Source: Micromussa lordhowensis
Lineage: Eukaryota > Cnidaria > Anthozoa > Scleractinia > Lobophylliidae
DNA length: 64,000 bases
Assembly: GCA_964020085.1 (NCBI GenBank)
Contig: OZ026600.1
Span: 492,701-556,700 of the forward strand
Direction: 5' to 3'
A program made the translations under genes and the position numbers. Each line of letters starts with the position of its first letter. The stretch's first letter is position 1. The notes under the pieces were generated by a model. It worked only from the letters and a program-made list of their open reading frames with translations, was not told the origin of the DNA and ran no database searches. This document shows, one piece after another, positions 21,253 through 33,500 of this stretch.

Positions 21253-21639
21253 AGAACCGCCAGTTCTTAGGCGTTCAGTATCGATTAATACCATACAGAA
21301 GCGAACAGCGGTTAGTGTTATCAAGGCCATAGCGTTTCGTTTACCTCAGTTTTTGCTTGTGTCGGCCGTTTACTGTCTTCTTTTTGGGTCTTCTTTGATC
21401 GATTGCCGGAGTTGCTTTCTGCTCAGCTCTCTCCGTCTAAACGCTCCTGAGATCTCCTTCAAACATCTTCCTGTTTTGCTAAACAAACTGAAAATCCGCT
21501 TTTTCGTGAGTACTAGAGCATGGCTGATTATGACGCAAATCCGGTGAACGATATTGCTTTGCACAAGAGTGTGGATGCAATTGGGGTTGGTAGCCATATT
21601 TTGCGCCATTTGTTTTAGACGTTTTACTGTGGTAGCTAC

Positions 21640-22230
21640 TTCTCCAAGAACTGCGGTTCCCGGAAGGTTCAGTTCATTTTCGTGTTCGTAGCCACAGGAA
21701 GTTATACGCCTTTTCCCACTAGCACATTTGTGTGATTGCCGGGTTTCATGAGCAATTAACCTCACCGGATGTGAATATATGGTGGTCACCAAACTAGTTT
21801 GCTTTGAAGTTATGTTGGATGCACCTGTTGCTGTATGTATACCTACATGTATACCCTAACATTTGTAAATTTGTAAACTTTTTAATAAGAATAAATAATG
21901 TTGTTGTTTACATCGATGTATTTACTGATATAACAGAATAAATGCAATCAAAGGTCTTCTCTTCACAATGTCAAGCAATCCGCACAAGACGAAATAAGTT
22001 CCCAGCAGGTTCACTTTATTTTCGTGTTAGCAGCCACAGGAAGGTTTGCGCTTTATCCTTCGCACAATTCCTTGTCCACATTTCGCACAGTTCATTGTGA
22101 CTAAGCAGTCTCCTCTTTCCTTGTTTGTGAAGCCATGCGCAGAAGACGAAATTAGTTTAAGAATTAATGAATAGTATTCATTTAATTTTCGTGTGGGAAT
22201 TCACGGGAAGTTTTAATTCCTCTACCCTGT
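21640..22230. repeat. Degenerate ~172 bp repeats
   Basis: The motif TT(C/T)ATTTTCGTGT..GCAGCCACAGGAAG occurs near 21674, 22018 and in weaker form near 22190. The spacings of ~344 and ~172 suggest a 172 bp unit with one unit lost or replaced. Flanking GCACAAGACGAAAT(A/T)AGTT also recurs. Confidence 0.5.
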
Positions 22231-22930
22231 TCTCCTGATTAAATTGATTTTCTAAACAAATGCCTTTCATTGGACTGGGCGTTCATAGATTATGGAATGA
22301 CAAAAAAAGCTTACAGATGATGAAGGAAATCACTTGCGTATCGTTTGCATAATCTGCACCAGCACTACCCTTAGTGGCTCACGCAATCTCCAAGTTAAAA
22401 ATGATAGAAGAGAGGGGAGGAGAGGGAGAAGGGAATGGCCAAATGACCTGATTTCATGTAATCAAACTTGTCAACAATCAGTCATCTGACCAATCAAAGG
22501 TTGCACTAGATTCTAGTGCACAGCGGGTGCCTTGGAACGCTGGCGTACAACCTTTGTCTCAGGTTCCGACGCCACAACCCCACCTCGTTCTCCCCTCGGC
22601 CAGTTCCTTTCTGGCCCTTTCTGTCGGAGCCTGTTCCGCATGAATAAAGTAACTCAAGTGGTAGGGTATTCTGCAGGTAAAGAAATTCCCTCCTTCGTAC
22701 TAAAGAGTTTCATTAAGGTATTTTACACCTCTCCTCTCCTGCTTTTAAAGTTTTGGTATTAGCAGCTGGCTAAACTTTTTATATCCGGCGAATGTAAATG
22801 TAAATTTTAAAAAAACTGAACAGACAACAAGAAACAAACAGCTAAACATTGTGATGTTGTCATTGGCAGGCAGTAAGTTATCTGCAGCTAAAACAAAGTC
22901 TGCCTTCTACTGTTTAGCTTATCAACAAGC

Positions 22931-25218
22931 TCATAAGCTGTATATCATGTCTAAGCCATTCTTAAAAGCCAGTACAGATTTGGCTGCAATTTTCAAAGGC
23001 GGGGGTGAAAGGCTCTTGAAATTTGCCAAACTTGCACTTAGCTTCTCCCTTTCACCTCTGCTTAGATGCCACAACAGGCAAACTAAGTATGGAAGAAGGT
23101 TCTCTGACAATGCTAACTGTCGGTTATCTTCGATAGAAAGCATGTGTACCAGCGAAAAAATCCCAAGCCTTTGTGTTGCCATGGAACCAGGCCAAAGGGG
23201 TTGGTGACTTCTACCCAAACTCTCACTGTGTCTTCCTCCAAATGCCGCTGAATTATCGCCATCTGTAGACGCATCAAGCGTTGCAGTGTGGTCTAAAGGT
23301 TGAGTGCTTTGAATTGCGTCAGTAGCATTTTTCCATTTTTTTCCTGCAGCAAAAGCAAGGTGAACGAGCGGCACGATTGTGACCCAAACAAAACTCAGAG
23401 ACTCCTCCCATTGTGAAATTTCACTGGGAAAATGCTTTGCCAAGAACATGTCAATAAGTTGATCAACGGCTATACCAATGTCTCCATCAAGCTTCACGCA
23501 AGATGAACGAATTCTAGCCAAGAACAGGCAACAGTAGTACCTGGTACAAAAAAACAAACAACCAAACAAACATTGGAGCGATTTTCACTTGAGTTTTGCA
23601 TCAACAACGCTGCACAACTGGCTTAAAATACTCGTGCCAATTTGTCTTCCAATCACAAATAAAACTTGCCTAGTCTCTAGGCCTCAATATTTCGCCGCGG
23701 TCAATCTTTTCGGGTCACGTGGTCCGGTGCAAAAGGTGCACTCTCGGGTAGGTCACCGAAATCGATTGACCGCGAAGGCCTAGGAGAAAGCCGTACAGGA
23801 ACAAGACAAAAGTCAACCTCGTTCCTCGTGTCCTCTCTCTGCCTCGAGAAAGTACCCTGGTTACGACTGGTCACGTTTCTGTTAGATTTTAGCAGATTGC
23901 AGCGATGTGATTGAAGGGAGGGGCTGAATTTTAAAGGTTGTCTCCACTAAGCTCACCTACTGAGCTCAGTAGGGAGTGCAATTTGTAACCTGGGCAAAAC
24001 TCACAGCGAAGGCATTGAGACATTCGATAAAGGAGGTCAATGCGTTCAATGTTCGGCTAAAAGGTTAGCTCTGCGTTGAGCAGAATTTTTCCCGTCGATA
24101 GTTGGACGGTATTTGGAATTTGTGGAGGTAAAAAAAATTGGCAAAGAACTTGGAAGAACCATAAATAGACCGCGCGGTGAATTTAATTTAATTTAATTTT
24201 TCATTCGGCAAAATCACAACGAAGGTATTTACTCATTCGTTTAGAGTTGTTCGCCTACAAAGGTAGTTTTGAATTTGATTTAATCACGCCAATCGACAGA
24301 TTGACGGTCGTTCCATTCTCTTGCGGCGAAAAAAATTAGGAAGAACTTGACGTCAATAACATCTGCTATATCTTTCGATCAGCAAAATCACAACAGAGGC
24401 ATCGATGCATTCGTTTAGAGTTTGATACGTCCAGTGTTTGGCCAGGAGACAAGCTTTGAATTTGATTGAATTCATCCAATCGAAAGGTTGACGGTCATTC
24501 GATTCTTTTGCGCAGTGAAAAAGTTTATGAAGAACGTGTTTGCAAAATCCAACGGCTTTTTATTATAATTCTCTAATTAAGCCACAGATATTATGTTGCA
24601 GTGTAACATGGACATGACGATTGCAGAAACGCTGTGTTCGAACCATCCTTGACGCACAGCAACGCCATAGCATTGTGGATCTTTTTAATATTTTAGCGTG
24701 CGAGCCATATTGCATCGAGTCTGACATTAAAAGATGCTTAATAGCTTACAAGCGGATTATGGGTACGTGCCCTGCTTATATAAACGAAATTTTAGAACTA
24801 AACAACCATTTTACCTAGGAAATACATTGGAGAGAAAGAGGGACGCAGCACGTTTTCTGCAACAACTTCAAGGTGTTGGAATCACCTCCCTCTTAAGCTA
24901 TGCACTTCTCAATCTGCAAATACTTTGAAGAATGCGTTATATAAACATTTTCAATTAAGTCAGCTTAGGGAAAAGACTTTTACTCCTTTTTTAGATAAAT
25001 TATTTTTAGATTGCATAATATGAGCAATATAATTTACTTTTAACTTTTAGATCTTGATCTGTTATACAGTCTTATACATAGTGATTTTTAATTAGGTTTT
25101 AAATAAATTCTTAACTAGGTTATTAATTATTGTAGGTTTTTAAAATATGTATATAGAGGGCCACGAATAGTTTTTTAACTATTAAGTGTCACCCTCCTGA
25201 AATAAATAAAGGGGGTAC

Positions 25219-25252
<34 letters not shown>

Positions 25253-28200
25253 GAGTACTACAAGATAATTTGGTTTCATCAACTGAGTTGATAATGTGAA
25301 TTGGCCACCGTAAAGAGACTCGAAAGATGACGTTCCTTCGTCGGAGCGAATCCCCTTTAAATCCTCTTTATTTTGATTGATTGACTGATTTCGTTTTAAA
25401 ACTGTTTTAGCGGTTAGTCCAAATTCAAGAGACTAGCTTCTCATTCAGTGAAATGCATCCCATCGACAATTTGACGGTTATTTACTTCTCTTGCTGTGAA
25501 AAACTGATTAAACTAATCCGAAGCAGGTTGTTGACGGCTATTTAAAAAAGCAGTGACAATAAGCAACGTTCAACCTCATCTCATACTCAGAAGTTCACAT
25601 AGAGACGAAGCACTGGTCAGGCAGGTTCTCTGACAAATAACTAGCTTCACTTTCAAAATAACGTTTGTATGGCAACGCAACTTTCACCTCCATAGACAGT
25701 GCGGACAAAATCAAGTTGAGGGCCCACCCTCTGCGCGGCTTTGGTTGGCATGCATAGACACGTGACCAGCCGTAACCAGGGTATTTTCTAGAGGTAGAGA
25801 GAGGACCCTGGAAACGAGGTTGGGCAAAAGTAAAGCACCGAAACCAATGATCACGTGATGATCGTGACTTGCGTTTTCCCGCGCTTTGCGTTATCTGCAT
25901 GTACTTGCTTCGAGTTTTGATTGGTTCTTTCTTTGGGTTGTTCTCTGGCGTCCTTTATGGTGTTTGTGATTGGCCAGAGTGTTGTCAGAGAACATTAGTT
26001 TAATTCGCTACTTGCACATGACCCATAATCCCTTGTGTTGTTGGGGGGTAACCATTAGAATAAATGTATGGTATCATGACAAAAATTAGTTCGGTGAGCT
26101 CGCAAAACCAGCTACTAATGCTTAAAAATGCACCAGAATTTACCAAAATCATGATAGGAGAAATTTGTACTAGTTTATAACTAAATGTAGAGAAATTTTT
26201 TTTTGTCCATACATCGTCTGTAAAATTACAAGACGATGTATGGTAAATGTTCTGTGCCTTCAGTTTAAGTTCATACTACATGAATCTTACACGAATTTCT
26301 CACCTGAGAGGCGTATCATATTCCTCCTCGTTGACAAAAAGGTTAGTTGTGATCTGTACCATTTTTTCCACTGCTCCACAATCCACAAATGATTGCGCAG
26401 ATTTGATATTGAAAGTGCAGTAAAACAGAGTGATTGCAGCGAGCTGGCTGGAAAACAGCGAGTGCTCTGCACCCCCTAACGGGCAACCCCGGCATGCACA
26501 ATGTATTACAAATAGAAACCTGTCAACCAGTTGCGGTGTTTTGAATACTAGCTCTTGTGTACTGGAATCTTGCTCCACCAAACTAGACGTCAAACAATAA
26601 CAACAAGTCAATACCGTTTAAAGATTGACTGATATTAGTACTGATACAGGAAACGTAACGCTGTTTCAGGGGGTGGATCCAGGATTTTTCAAGGGGGAGG
26701 GAGTGGGTGGGTGGTACCCAAAGGTTGGAGAATCAATGGAGATTTGGAACCCGATTGAGAGCTGTTTACAGCATAAATACTAGCATGGGCTCCTGATACT
26801 AGCAAATAAATGTAATTAGGGGCGGGGGTTTAAGCAATTTTCCGGGCAAGAAATTTTTTTCTCACCTTTAGGCCGTCATGAGTTTTTGGTGGGAAAGCTG
26901 GAAAAGTTTGTGTAAAACCTTTTTTTAGTGAAACAAAGGACCTGGATGGTTCCCCTTGCACAATTGTTTTTCATCAGATTTTGCTCTGCCGGAAGTAGAT
27001 TAGTTAAAGTGCAAAACTGTATGTAAACAGTAGGAAAGTAAACAAAAAATGACATGGCAAGATTTCCGTCTTGTTAACTGCACAATCATTATCACAAGTG
27101 AATGACTGATAATCAACGAATGGAAATTTTAAAAGTACTATACAGTACTGCCATTGGACAGGATCCATTACCCATAAAATTAACCAAAAAAACCGATTTC
27201 CAACAAAATAATTGCCCTGTCGAAAAGAAGGTATTGAAACTGTCTGAAAAGAATGACAGATCTTTGAAATAATCAAGTTTAGATTGCTCAGATTATCAAA
27301 GATTCAAACACCCACCACATTAAGCACTTTAAAATATTAGTTTTTGTATGATTTCAAACAAATATCAAGCTGAGGTGTGCAATGCATGCCTTCTGAAAGA
27401 GAATCGTAAAAGTGCCAAGAATATTTACCTTTTCTGGAATCAACCTCAGTGAACATATGAGTGGAAGAAAACTGCTTGGCAAGAAAAACTATAACTAAGA
27501 GGGATGAAGCACTTTAAATCTACACAAAATCAAATTGGCTGACATTTACATTGTTGAAACTATATAAACTCACCCTCCAAAGCATCCAATAGCTGCTTCA
27601 TTTACACGAACAACCATTAAATCAAGAGGATGAAAGTTCAAAGCATAATCCTCAACTGGAAATGGATAGGGTAGCAAGAGAGCATCAATGACCAGGGGAA
27701 CAACACTTTTTGACAAGACAAACTCTCTATCTTGAGGCCTCTCAGAGAAGGACCACAAAAGGTTGAGACAATATTGCTGAAGAATAAGAAGCGCCCGATT
27801 TAGGCGCCATTTACGAAGCTCTTGACTATCTTCCCTTGTGATTTCTTCCCGATTTCTGTTGATCAAAACAGAAGCAGTATTTGAATGTATCCAGACTCCT
27901 AACAAAAAACATCAAGAATAACTTAAATAAAGTATATGAGAATATACTTGTTGAACATTGCATAATACCGTGCTAGAGGCCCCCTGCACAGGCTGTACAT
28001 TCTGCACGCACTGCATGCCTACAATTAAATTAATCATCCAATTATCATAGACCTGCAATGAGTGCAAAAGAAAAGACATGTTCTCCTGCAACTTATATAT
28101 TTTCACTTATATAATAATTACAAATCCTGATTTGATGTGATGTCCAAAATTCACTCATGCTAGGATGGGGATGGTAAGTGGTCCTTTAAGATATACCCTC

Positions 28201-29462
28201 TCATGGAATTTTAGCCAAATTTCACAGATTCTACAATGTCAAATTTTCTCCCAACACCTTGAAGTCTGCATTTAATTTCTTTTCCAAGGTTGATTAAGTC
28301 TCGTGCTCACAGAAAATATATTAGTCTTCAATCTTGCAAAGGCTCAAATTTAACAGTTGCCACTCATGCTTTACAGCTCTCTTGCTGGGAAGAGCTGGGA
28401 AGAGCTGGGCTTCGGCAAATAACTGATCTGCGAGACACTGACAACGAACAATATTTTGTGATAACCGAGTTCAATAACTGTTTTATCATACAATCACCAA
28501 AATTTGTTTTCTTATTTAAATTACTCTCTGACAGCTCTGGGGAGCATATCTGCCATTTTTTTTACCAGAGATCATGGTTACAATTACGAATGGACAAAAC
28601 ACATTCAGACAGCCCTACGCATGAGCAGACAATCATTTGTAGGCAGTAATTTGCAGGCCATGTGGTTGGCTCTCGGCCAATGAAAAGGAAGAAAAAAATG
28701 CATCAAATGATAATTTAATGACCTCTCCCCACCCCCCACTCTCCACCCCTCACATAAAAATGGAATGAACTTTGATCTTCCATAATTCCTGTCAACATGC
28801 ATAATGTTGAGTACTCCGAAATGTAAATGAGGCATGGTGGCAAATATTGCCAATGTTTATCTACCTCTCGTTATAAGGATGTTCTTTGTTTTTGTGGGAG
28901 GGGTGAATAATAAAGTAACTTACTTGATCGAATACAGCTGCTGGGAAAATTTGAACACCTCCATGAAAGTGTCAAACCCTCCCTCTTGGACGAAAAAGTG
29001 CCTCTGGGCAACGGACTTTAAGCATTTCCACGGATGAAAAAAATCGTTTGTAATGTTTTCCACTGCAAACGCCACCGAGTGAAAGAACTGCCAAAGCCCA
29101 CGATAATCGTTTTCTATCCGCTGTAATCCAGGAAGCTGTCTTTGGAGCTTTTCAACAATTTCTTTAGCGGTCATCTTCAACACGTCCAATTCCTTTCTCA
29201 TTCCTTTGATATCCGCTGCAGCTAGAAAATGCAGCTCAAGACAGTCGCCCTCCCGAAAATACAATCTGCAGAGGGGCATGTCATCATCTGTTAACACCTG
29301 TCCTTGGTAAGAAAGGCGTTGATCACAAATTGGTGCTTGGATGGCATCTTGAATAGCCAACTTTACATCCCCGATGCTCGTAGTGTCAATATTAGGGAAT
29401 GTCAGCTTGACTCTTCCAGTTTCACTTTGATATTCACAGCAGTAGTTTACAAACATGTCCAT
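22931..29462 (-). CDS. Ubiquitin-like domain plus armadillo-like helical protein
   Basis: Exon a 29462-28924 (donor GATCAA|GTAAGT) encodes a ubiquitin-like fold at residues 1-80 (VKLTFPN, YQGQVLTDDD, then REGDCLELHF), then helices. Exon c 27898-27574, exon d 26582-26304 and exon e 23540-22931 join in frame (phases 2-1, GG|T and AG|G) and encode repeated amphipathic helices of armadillo/HEAT type (LLPYLVCLLWHLSRG near the end). Exon e ends in TGA at 22931-22933. The a to c join is out of phase, so at least one exon between 28923 and 27899 is missing; an open stretch at about 28090-27950 is a candidate but its phase does not fit. It is probably a cytosolic adaptor of the ubiquitin system; the family is not recognised. 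Confidence 0.7.
23675..23782. mobile_element. Short foldback repeat
   Basis: CTAGGCCT..CGCGGTCAATC at 23675-23705 is inverted at 23763-23782 (GATTGACCGCGAAGGCCTAG). It lies ~150 bp upstream of the last exon of the Ubl/ARM gene, in its 5' flank (plus side) outside that exon. Confidence 0.6.
23996..24555. repeat. Degenerate 174-214 bp tandem repeats
   Basis: Units start near 23996, 24210 and 24384 with AAAA(C)TCACA(A/G)CGAAGG, followed by CATTCG(T/A)TTAGAG and ending with TTGACGGTC(A/G)TTC..AAGAAC. A partial fourth unit lies at 25440-25520, beyond a LINE fragment and a MITE, so the array was split by insertion. It is in the last intron of the Ubl/ARM gene. Confidence 0.7.
24610..25210 (+). pseudogene. 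LINE 3' end (5'-truncated)
   Basis: The plus-strand frame CVRTILDAQQRHS, then IKRCLIAYKRI and GTCPAYINEIL, is the C-terminal region of animal non-LTR RT proteins. A frame change follows near 24800, then a 3' UTR with a terminal AAATAAATAAA tail at about 25200-25210. It interrupts the tandem repeat array and lies antisense in the Ubl/ARM intron. Confidence 0.75.
25216..25375. mobile_element. MITE fragment, ACTGTGGTGCTGCGTCGGTG type
   Basis: Begins TTTCTAAAGAAACTGTGGTG and runs through GGGGAGTACTACAAGATAAT to GGCCACCGTAAAG. It is related, inverted, to the element at 9090-9290, and lies directly after the LINE tail. Confidence 0.65.
26207..26243. repeat. Perfect 13 bp hairpin
   Basis: CCATACATCGTCT, an 11 nt loop, then AGACGATGTATGG. 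It lies in the last intron of the Ubl/ARM gene, ~60 bp from a splice donor; no function assigned. Confidence 0.65.
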
Positions 29463-30376
29463 GACTGTTTGCCAGAAGGCAGCAGAAGGCCGCCGAATGA
29501 CTTCCCAATCGGTTCAGTTTATGCGTTTACACAAAAAGCGCACTAAATTCTGGGCATTCTACAACTGTTGGCACTGAAAGATGCTACGCTTTAAGAGCTC
29601 AGAAGCAGATATCAGACCGGCGAGTGTTTTCCGCAATTTTCCGCAAGGGCCACGATGTTTTGGAATATAAACACTTCCCATCGTGCATCCATCAAAGTCA
29701 GGCGACGTTACGCTCGACACTCACATGGATTGCGTGACGTTCCAAGCAAGGGAGGCAATTCATTTCTATCAATCATTACTGAACAGACTCAACCATAAAT
29801 TTTAGTAATTGTTGGTCTATTACCGAGAGTGGCCATCTCCTGAGAGCGTCGACGATGCAACACGAAGTCAAACACCGTGTCCTCGTCTCCTCTCTCAATT
29901 TTTCATCTCGACCCCTCCTCCGGCCTCCTCCAAAGCATTTAATTACTATCAGACTATTCCCACAGCCACAAGCTGCTGTTGATTGTAAGAAAAGCCCTCT
30001 TTTAACGTTGTTCTCTAACACCAGAGACAGCACACTATTCAAAAAGAACTTCTTTTTATTGATAGTGCAACCTCAGATTCGCTAAACACCATGTTCATAA
30101 AGTAGTCTCGACATCCGTTTTTGCGTGGTCACGTTTCGGACTACCCAAACAACGTGACAGTAGCCCGTTGCACAAGGCTTGTTCTTCATATTCCGGGGTT
30201 GAACTGTTTTCGGGGAAACATCCTACAATAAAACCGTTAAAGGCGAGACAAACCGTTACAGCCCTTTAACAAGAACACGAACATTTTCTGCACCGCTTTC
30301 AAACTATGTTAAAAAGTCAATCGCGCTACAAACGTAATCAAACGAGTAATGCAGCAAAAAAAAAACCTTCGCAAAG

Positions 30377-30382
30377 TTTATT
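30377..30382 (-). promoter_or_regulatory. Candidate polyadenylation signal of HOP gene
   Basis: AATAAA on the minus strand, ~190 nt downstream of the stop codon at 30568-30570. Confidence 0.45.
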
Positions 30383-30567
30383 TCATAAGGGCTACATCCT
30401 CTTATTTTTGGAACGAAACTGTTGACAGTTTATTGGTATTGTAGAAAAGAGCAATCTTTAGTTGTTTGTTGATTACTGCAGGTTACATAGGATTGTAGAC
30501 GGCCTTTGTCCGGGACAGTTCCTTGAAATGTCTTCACTATCATAACTGCATATATGAAGTGACTTGT

Positions 30568-33500
30568 TTAGCGGATCTGCAAGATTCCTGCCTCGTAGAG
30601 CTTCTGTATTCTGCTTCGAATTTCGGGGTTCTTTAGATGCCTACGAAGAAACAGGGGCAGTATATTAGTTGACGAATCTGGATGTGTTCACGAACTTATT
30701 GGCATGACAATGGCTTTCTGTGGACCGGCATATCAACTTTTGAGTCAAGATAAAGGAATGATTGAACAATGAACAAAAATAATTAATTAGGGAAAGTACA
30801 AAAAAAAATTTGTAAAAACTTCTCGTTTTAGAAGAGGGGCAGCGAGAAACGGTTCCAACGGAACTGATATGGAGCAAACCATTCAAATACGTAAAGCCAT
30901 CGAGGAAAAGTTCCAAGAGGCTCTGTTTACTATGCTTATTGGTCCTAAATTTCAAGTCTGTGGACGAAACTCTTGTGTGTAACCAACCATTCAAACGAAA
31001 CTTTACCCCTAACCCAGGATGAAAATTTACCTCAAAACTGACGGGCAAACGATACAAACAGAAAACCTCACCGCAAAGCTACAAAACTGAAATCAAACTG
31101 ACTAATCCTGAGTAAGCTTAATCGGGCTTTCCCCCGGACTTACATATCCTGCAAAAGATCGCGTTAATCAAAACCCCCGCGGTGTAACTAATCAAAGACT
31201 TACTCTTGAGCTGCTTTAGGGTCCTCTTGCATCTGATCGAGTATAATTTTCATTGCTGGGTCAGTTAGAATTTCCTGTTCGAGCAACAAACAAAGAGAGA
31301 AATGCTTACTGCTGAACAAGGTTTCAATGATATAAAGTTAGCACAGTTCGTAAAAAGCGTTTTTTTTTTATTGTCACGTCATTTCACTGCACCTGTATTT
31401 CAGGATCAGCATTGGCCCGCGCTCTGATTTCCTCAGGGTCTGTTGGCTGTTCAGACATAGTCGTGAAGCACGCTCTTTTACCTTCCGTGGCTTCCTGGAA
31501 GTTATGAGAGGTATACGACATTATAAGAGATTATAAGAGGTAGATGACATTATAAGAAGCGTAAGACATCGAACAAAAATCGAACAGACTATCCCGCATC
31601 CCGCAACTTTTTGTGGCTCAATCCCGTCATCCCAGCCCAGTCTGCGGGATCTCGATCCCACCTGCATAGAGTTGCAGTTCTCCTCGTAACGTCTGTAACG
31701 AGTGATTTCCCATCTCGCATCCCGCTGTCAGTTTATCCCGCATCCCGCCCGTCAAAATAAGCAAATCGCGCTCCCGCCGAAATATTTTTATCCCGCTTCC
31801 CACCATTAAAAGTCCTGTCATCCCGTATCCCGCCGTCAATTTTAAATATCCCGCATCCCGTCTGTCAAACTAAGCAAATCGCGCTCCCGCCGAAATATTT
31901 TTATCCCGCTTCCCACCATTAAAAGTCCTGTCATCCCGTATCCCGCCGTCAATTTTAAATATCCCGCATCCCGTCTGTCAAACTAAGCAAATCGCGCTCC
32001 CGCCGAAATATTTTTATCCCGCATCCCGCCATTAAAAGTCCTGTCATCCCGTATCCCGCCGTCAATTTTAAATATCCCGCATCCCGTCTGTCAAACTAAG
32101 CAAATCGCGCTCCCGCCGAAATATTTTTATCCCGCATCCCGCCATTAAAAGTCATATCATCCCGTATCCCGCCCTCAATTTTACCCTCATCTCGCATCCC
32201 GCAAAAAACCTATGTTGGCCCTCCTCCAAGATGCTAGCCTGTGAGAGCGGAGACAGGCGACAGCCGGAAATACGTCTTCGTTCACAGGCAACTACGATGC
32301 AAACATGAGCAACTAAAAATAATCTGTCACCTTGTTTTCGGGATCCAGCTCGAGAGCTTTCTGATAGGTCCTCTGAGCGTCTGCGAATCTCTTCAGCGCA
32401 AACAAAACACCCCCTTTTCTTGTATAACCTTTGACTGTTTTGCAATAAAGATTAGAATTTAATCAAAATGAAGCCAGCTACTACGATTATCAGTTGAGTA
32501 AGGCGCGACAGAAGTTTGGTGACCAGAGTTTCAACGTTCAAATCGTGTTGTTATCATGGGCAACTAGCTCCGTTTCCAGTGGCAACCTGTCGGTTTTTGA
32601 CATCATTAGAAGCAAAACACTCGAAACTGTACGCGACGATATTGTTGCCATAGGAAACCAAGAAAATTGCCCGTGGCAACACAGTAATGTCGAGGCCAAA
32701 ACTTCGTCACCAAAGCTCCTTCGCCCATCACTCGTACTATTTCTGCAAGAGCAGTGTTTCACAGTTTAAAAAGGTAGAGGTAACCAGCGAAGAGCAAAGG
32801 AACTACCTGGATTGAGGCCATGAACGAAGAAATTATTAAAAATACCAACAACTTGGAAAGCTAGTATTGCCAAGTTTTGAATATAAGTTTGAATTCACAA
32901 TGATTAAAGAGACCTTGTTCTGCAGTTGGATTACATACTAAAACCTGGAATCTTTTCTAAGTAGTTTTACAAAATAATACTGCAAAGAAACCGCACTTGT
33001 AGCGCTTCATCAGACAATTAATTGGGCTAAAAATTCAGTAAGAGAAGCACCCAGTATGGTTTTTTGCCGCTTTGGTCAGAAATAGGCCATTTTGATCTCA
33101 AATACGATATGGTTTTCGCACTCTAGATCTAGTCTTCTATTGGGTATTTTTTAGAAGAAGCTACATTTTCACTATTATCGATAAGACCATCAACAAAAGC
33201 CCTTCATAATGCCTTTAACATCTGTCTAAACTGGGGAACTAATATTAGGATATCAAGTTTTTGTTCTGGTCATAAAGGAATAGGGAAAATCACAGATTTT
33301 GGTCTTGAATAGGGTAAAGGTTTTGAAAAGCGGGCCGCACACCCAACCCAACGTTTCTGGGAGTACCCCCTCCCCCACCCCTGGAAAGCTGTAGTAGCAA
33401 ACTAGTAGTAGTAGTAGCAGTGGTGTTGGTATGCTCCTCTCCATCACGGGTAAACAAAATTATAGCAAACTAACCAAATGTGGGGTCCAAGTTGATACAC

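Noticed and set aside
21370..21792. 140-codon minus-strand frame
   Set aside because: It crosses the degenerate 172 bp repeats and has no recognisable domain.
27912..28106. Open stretch considered as exon 2 of the Ubl/ARM gene
   Set aside because: Plausible helices, but every acceptor and donor nearby gives phase 0 while the neighbours need phases 2 and 1; left unresolved rather than called.
3225..32203. CRISPR-like spacing in direct repeats
   Set aside because: Repeats are minisatellites or transposon copies in a eukaryotic genome; no constant short repeat with unique spacers.
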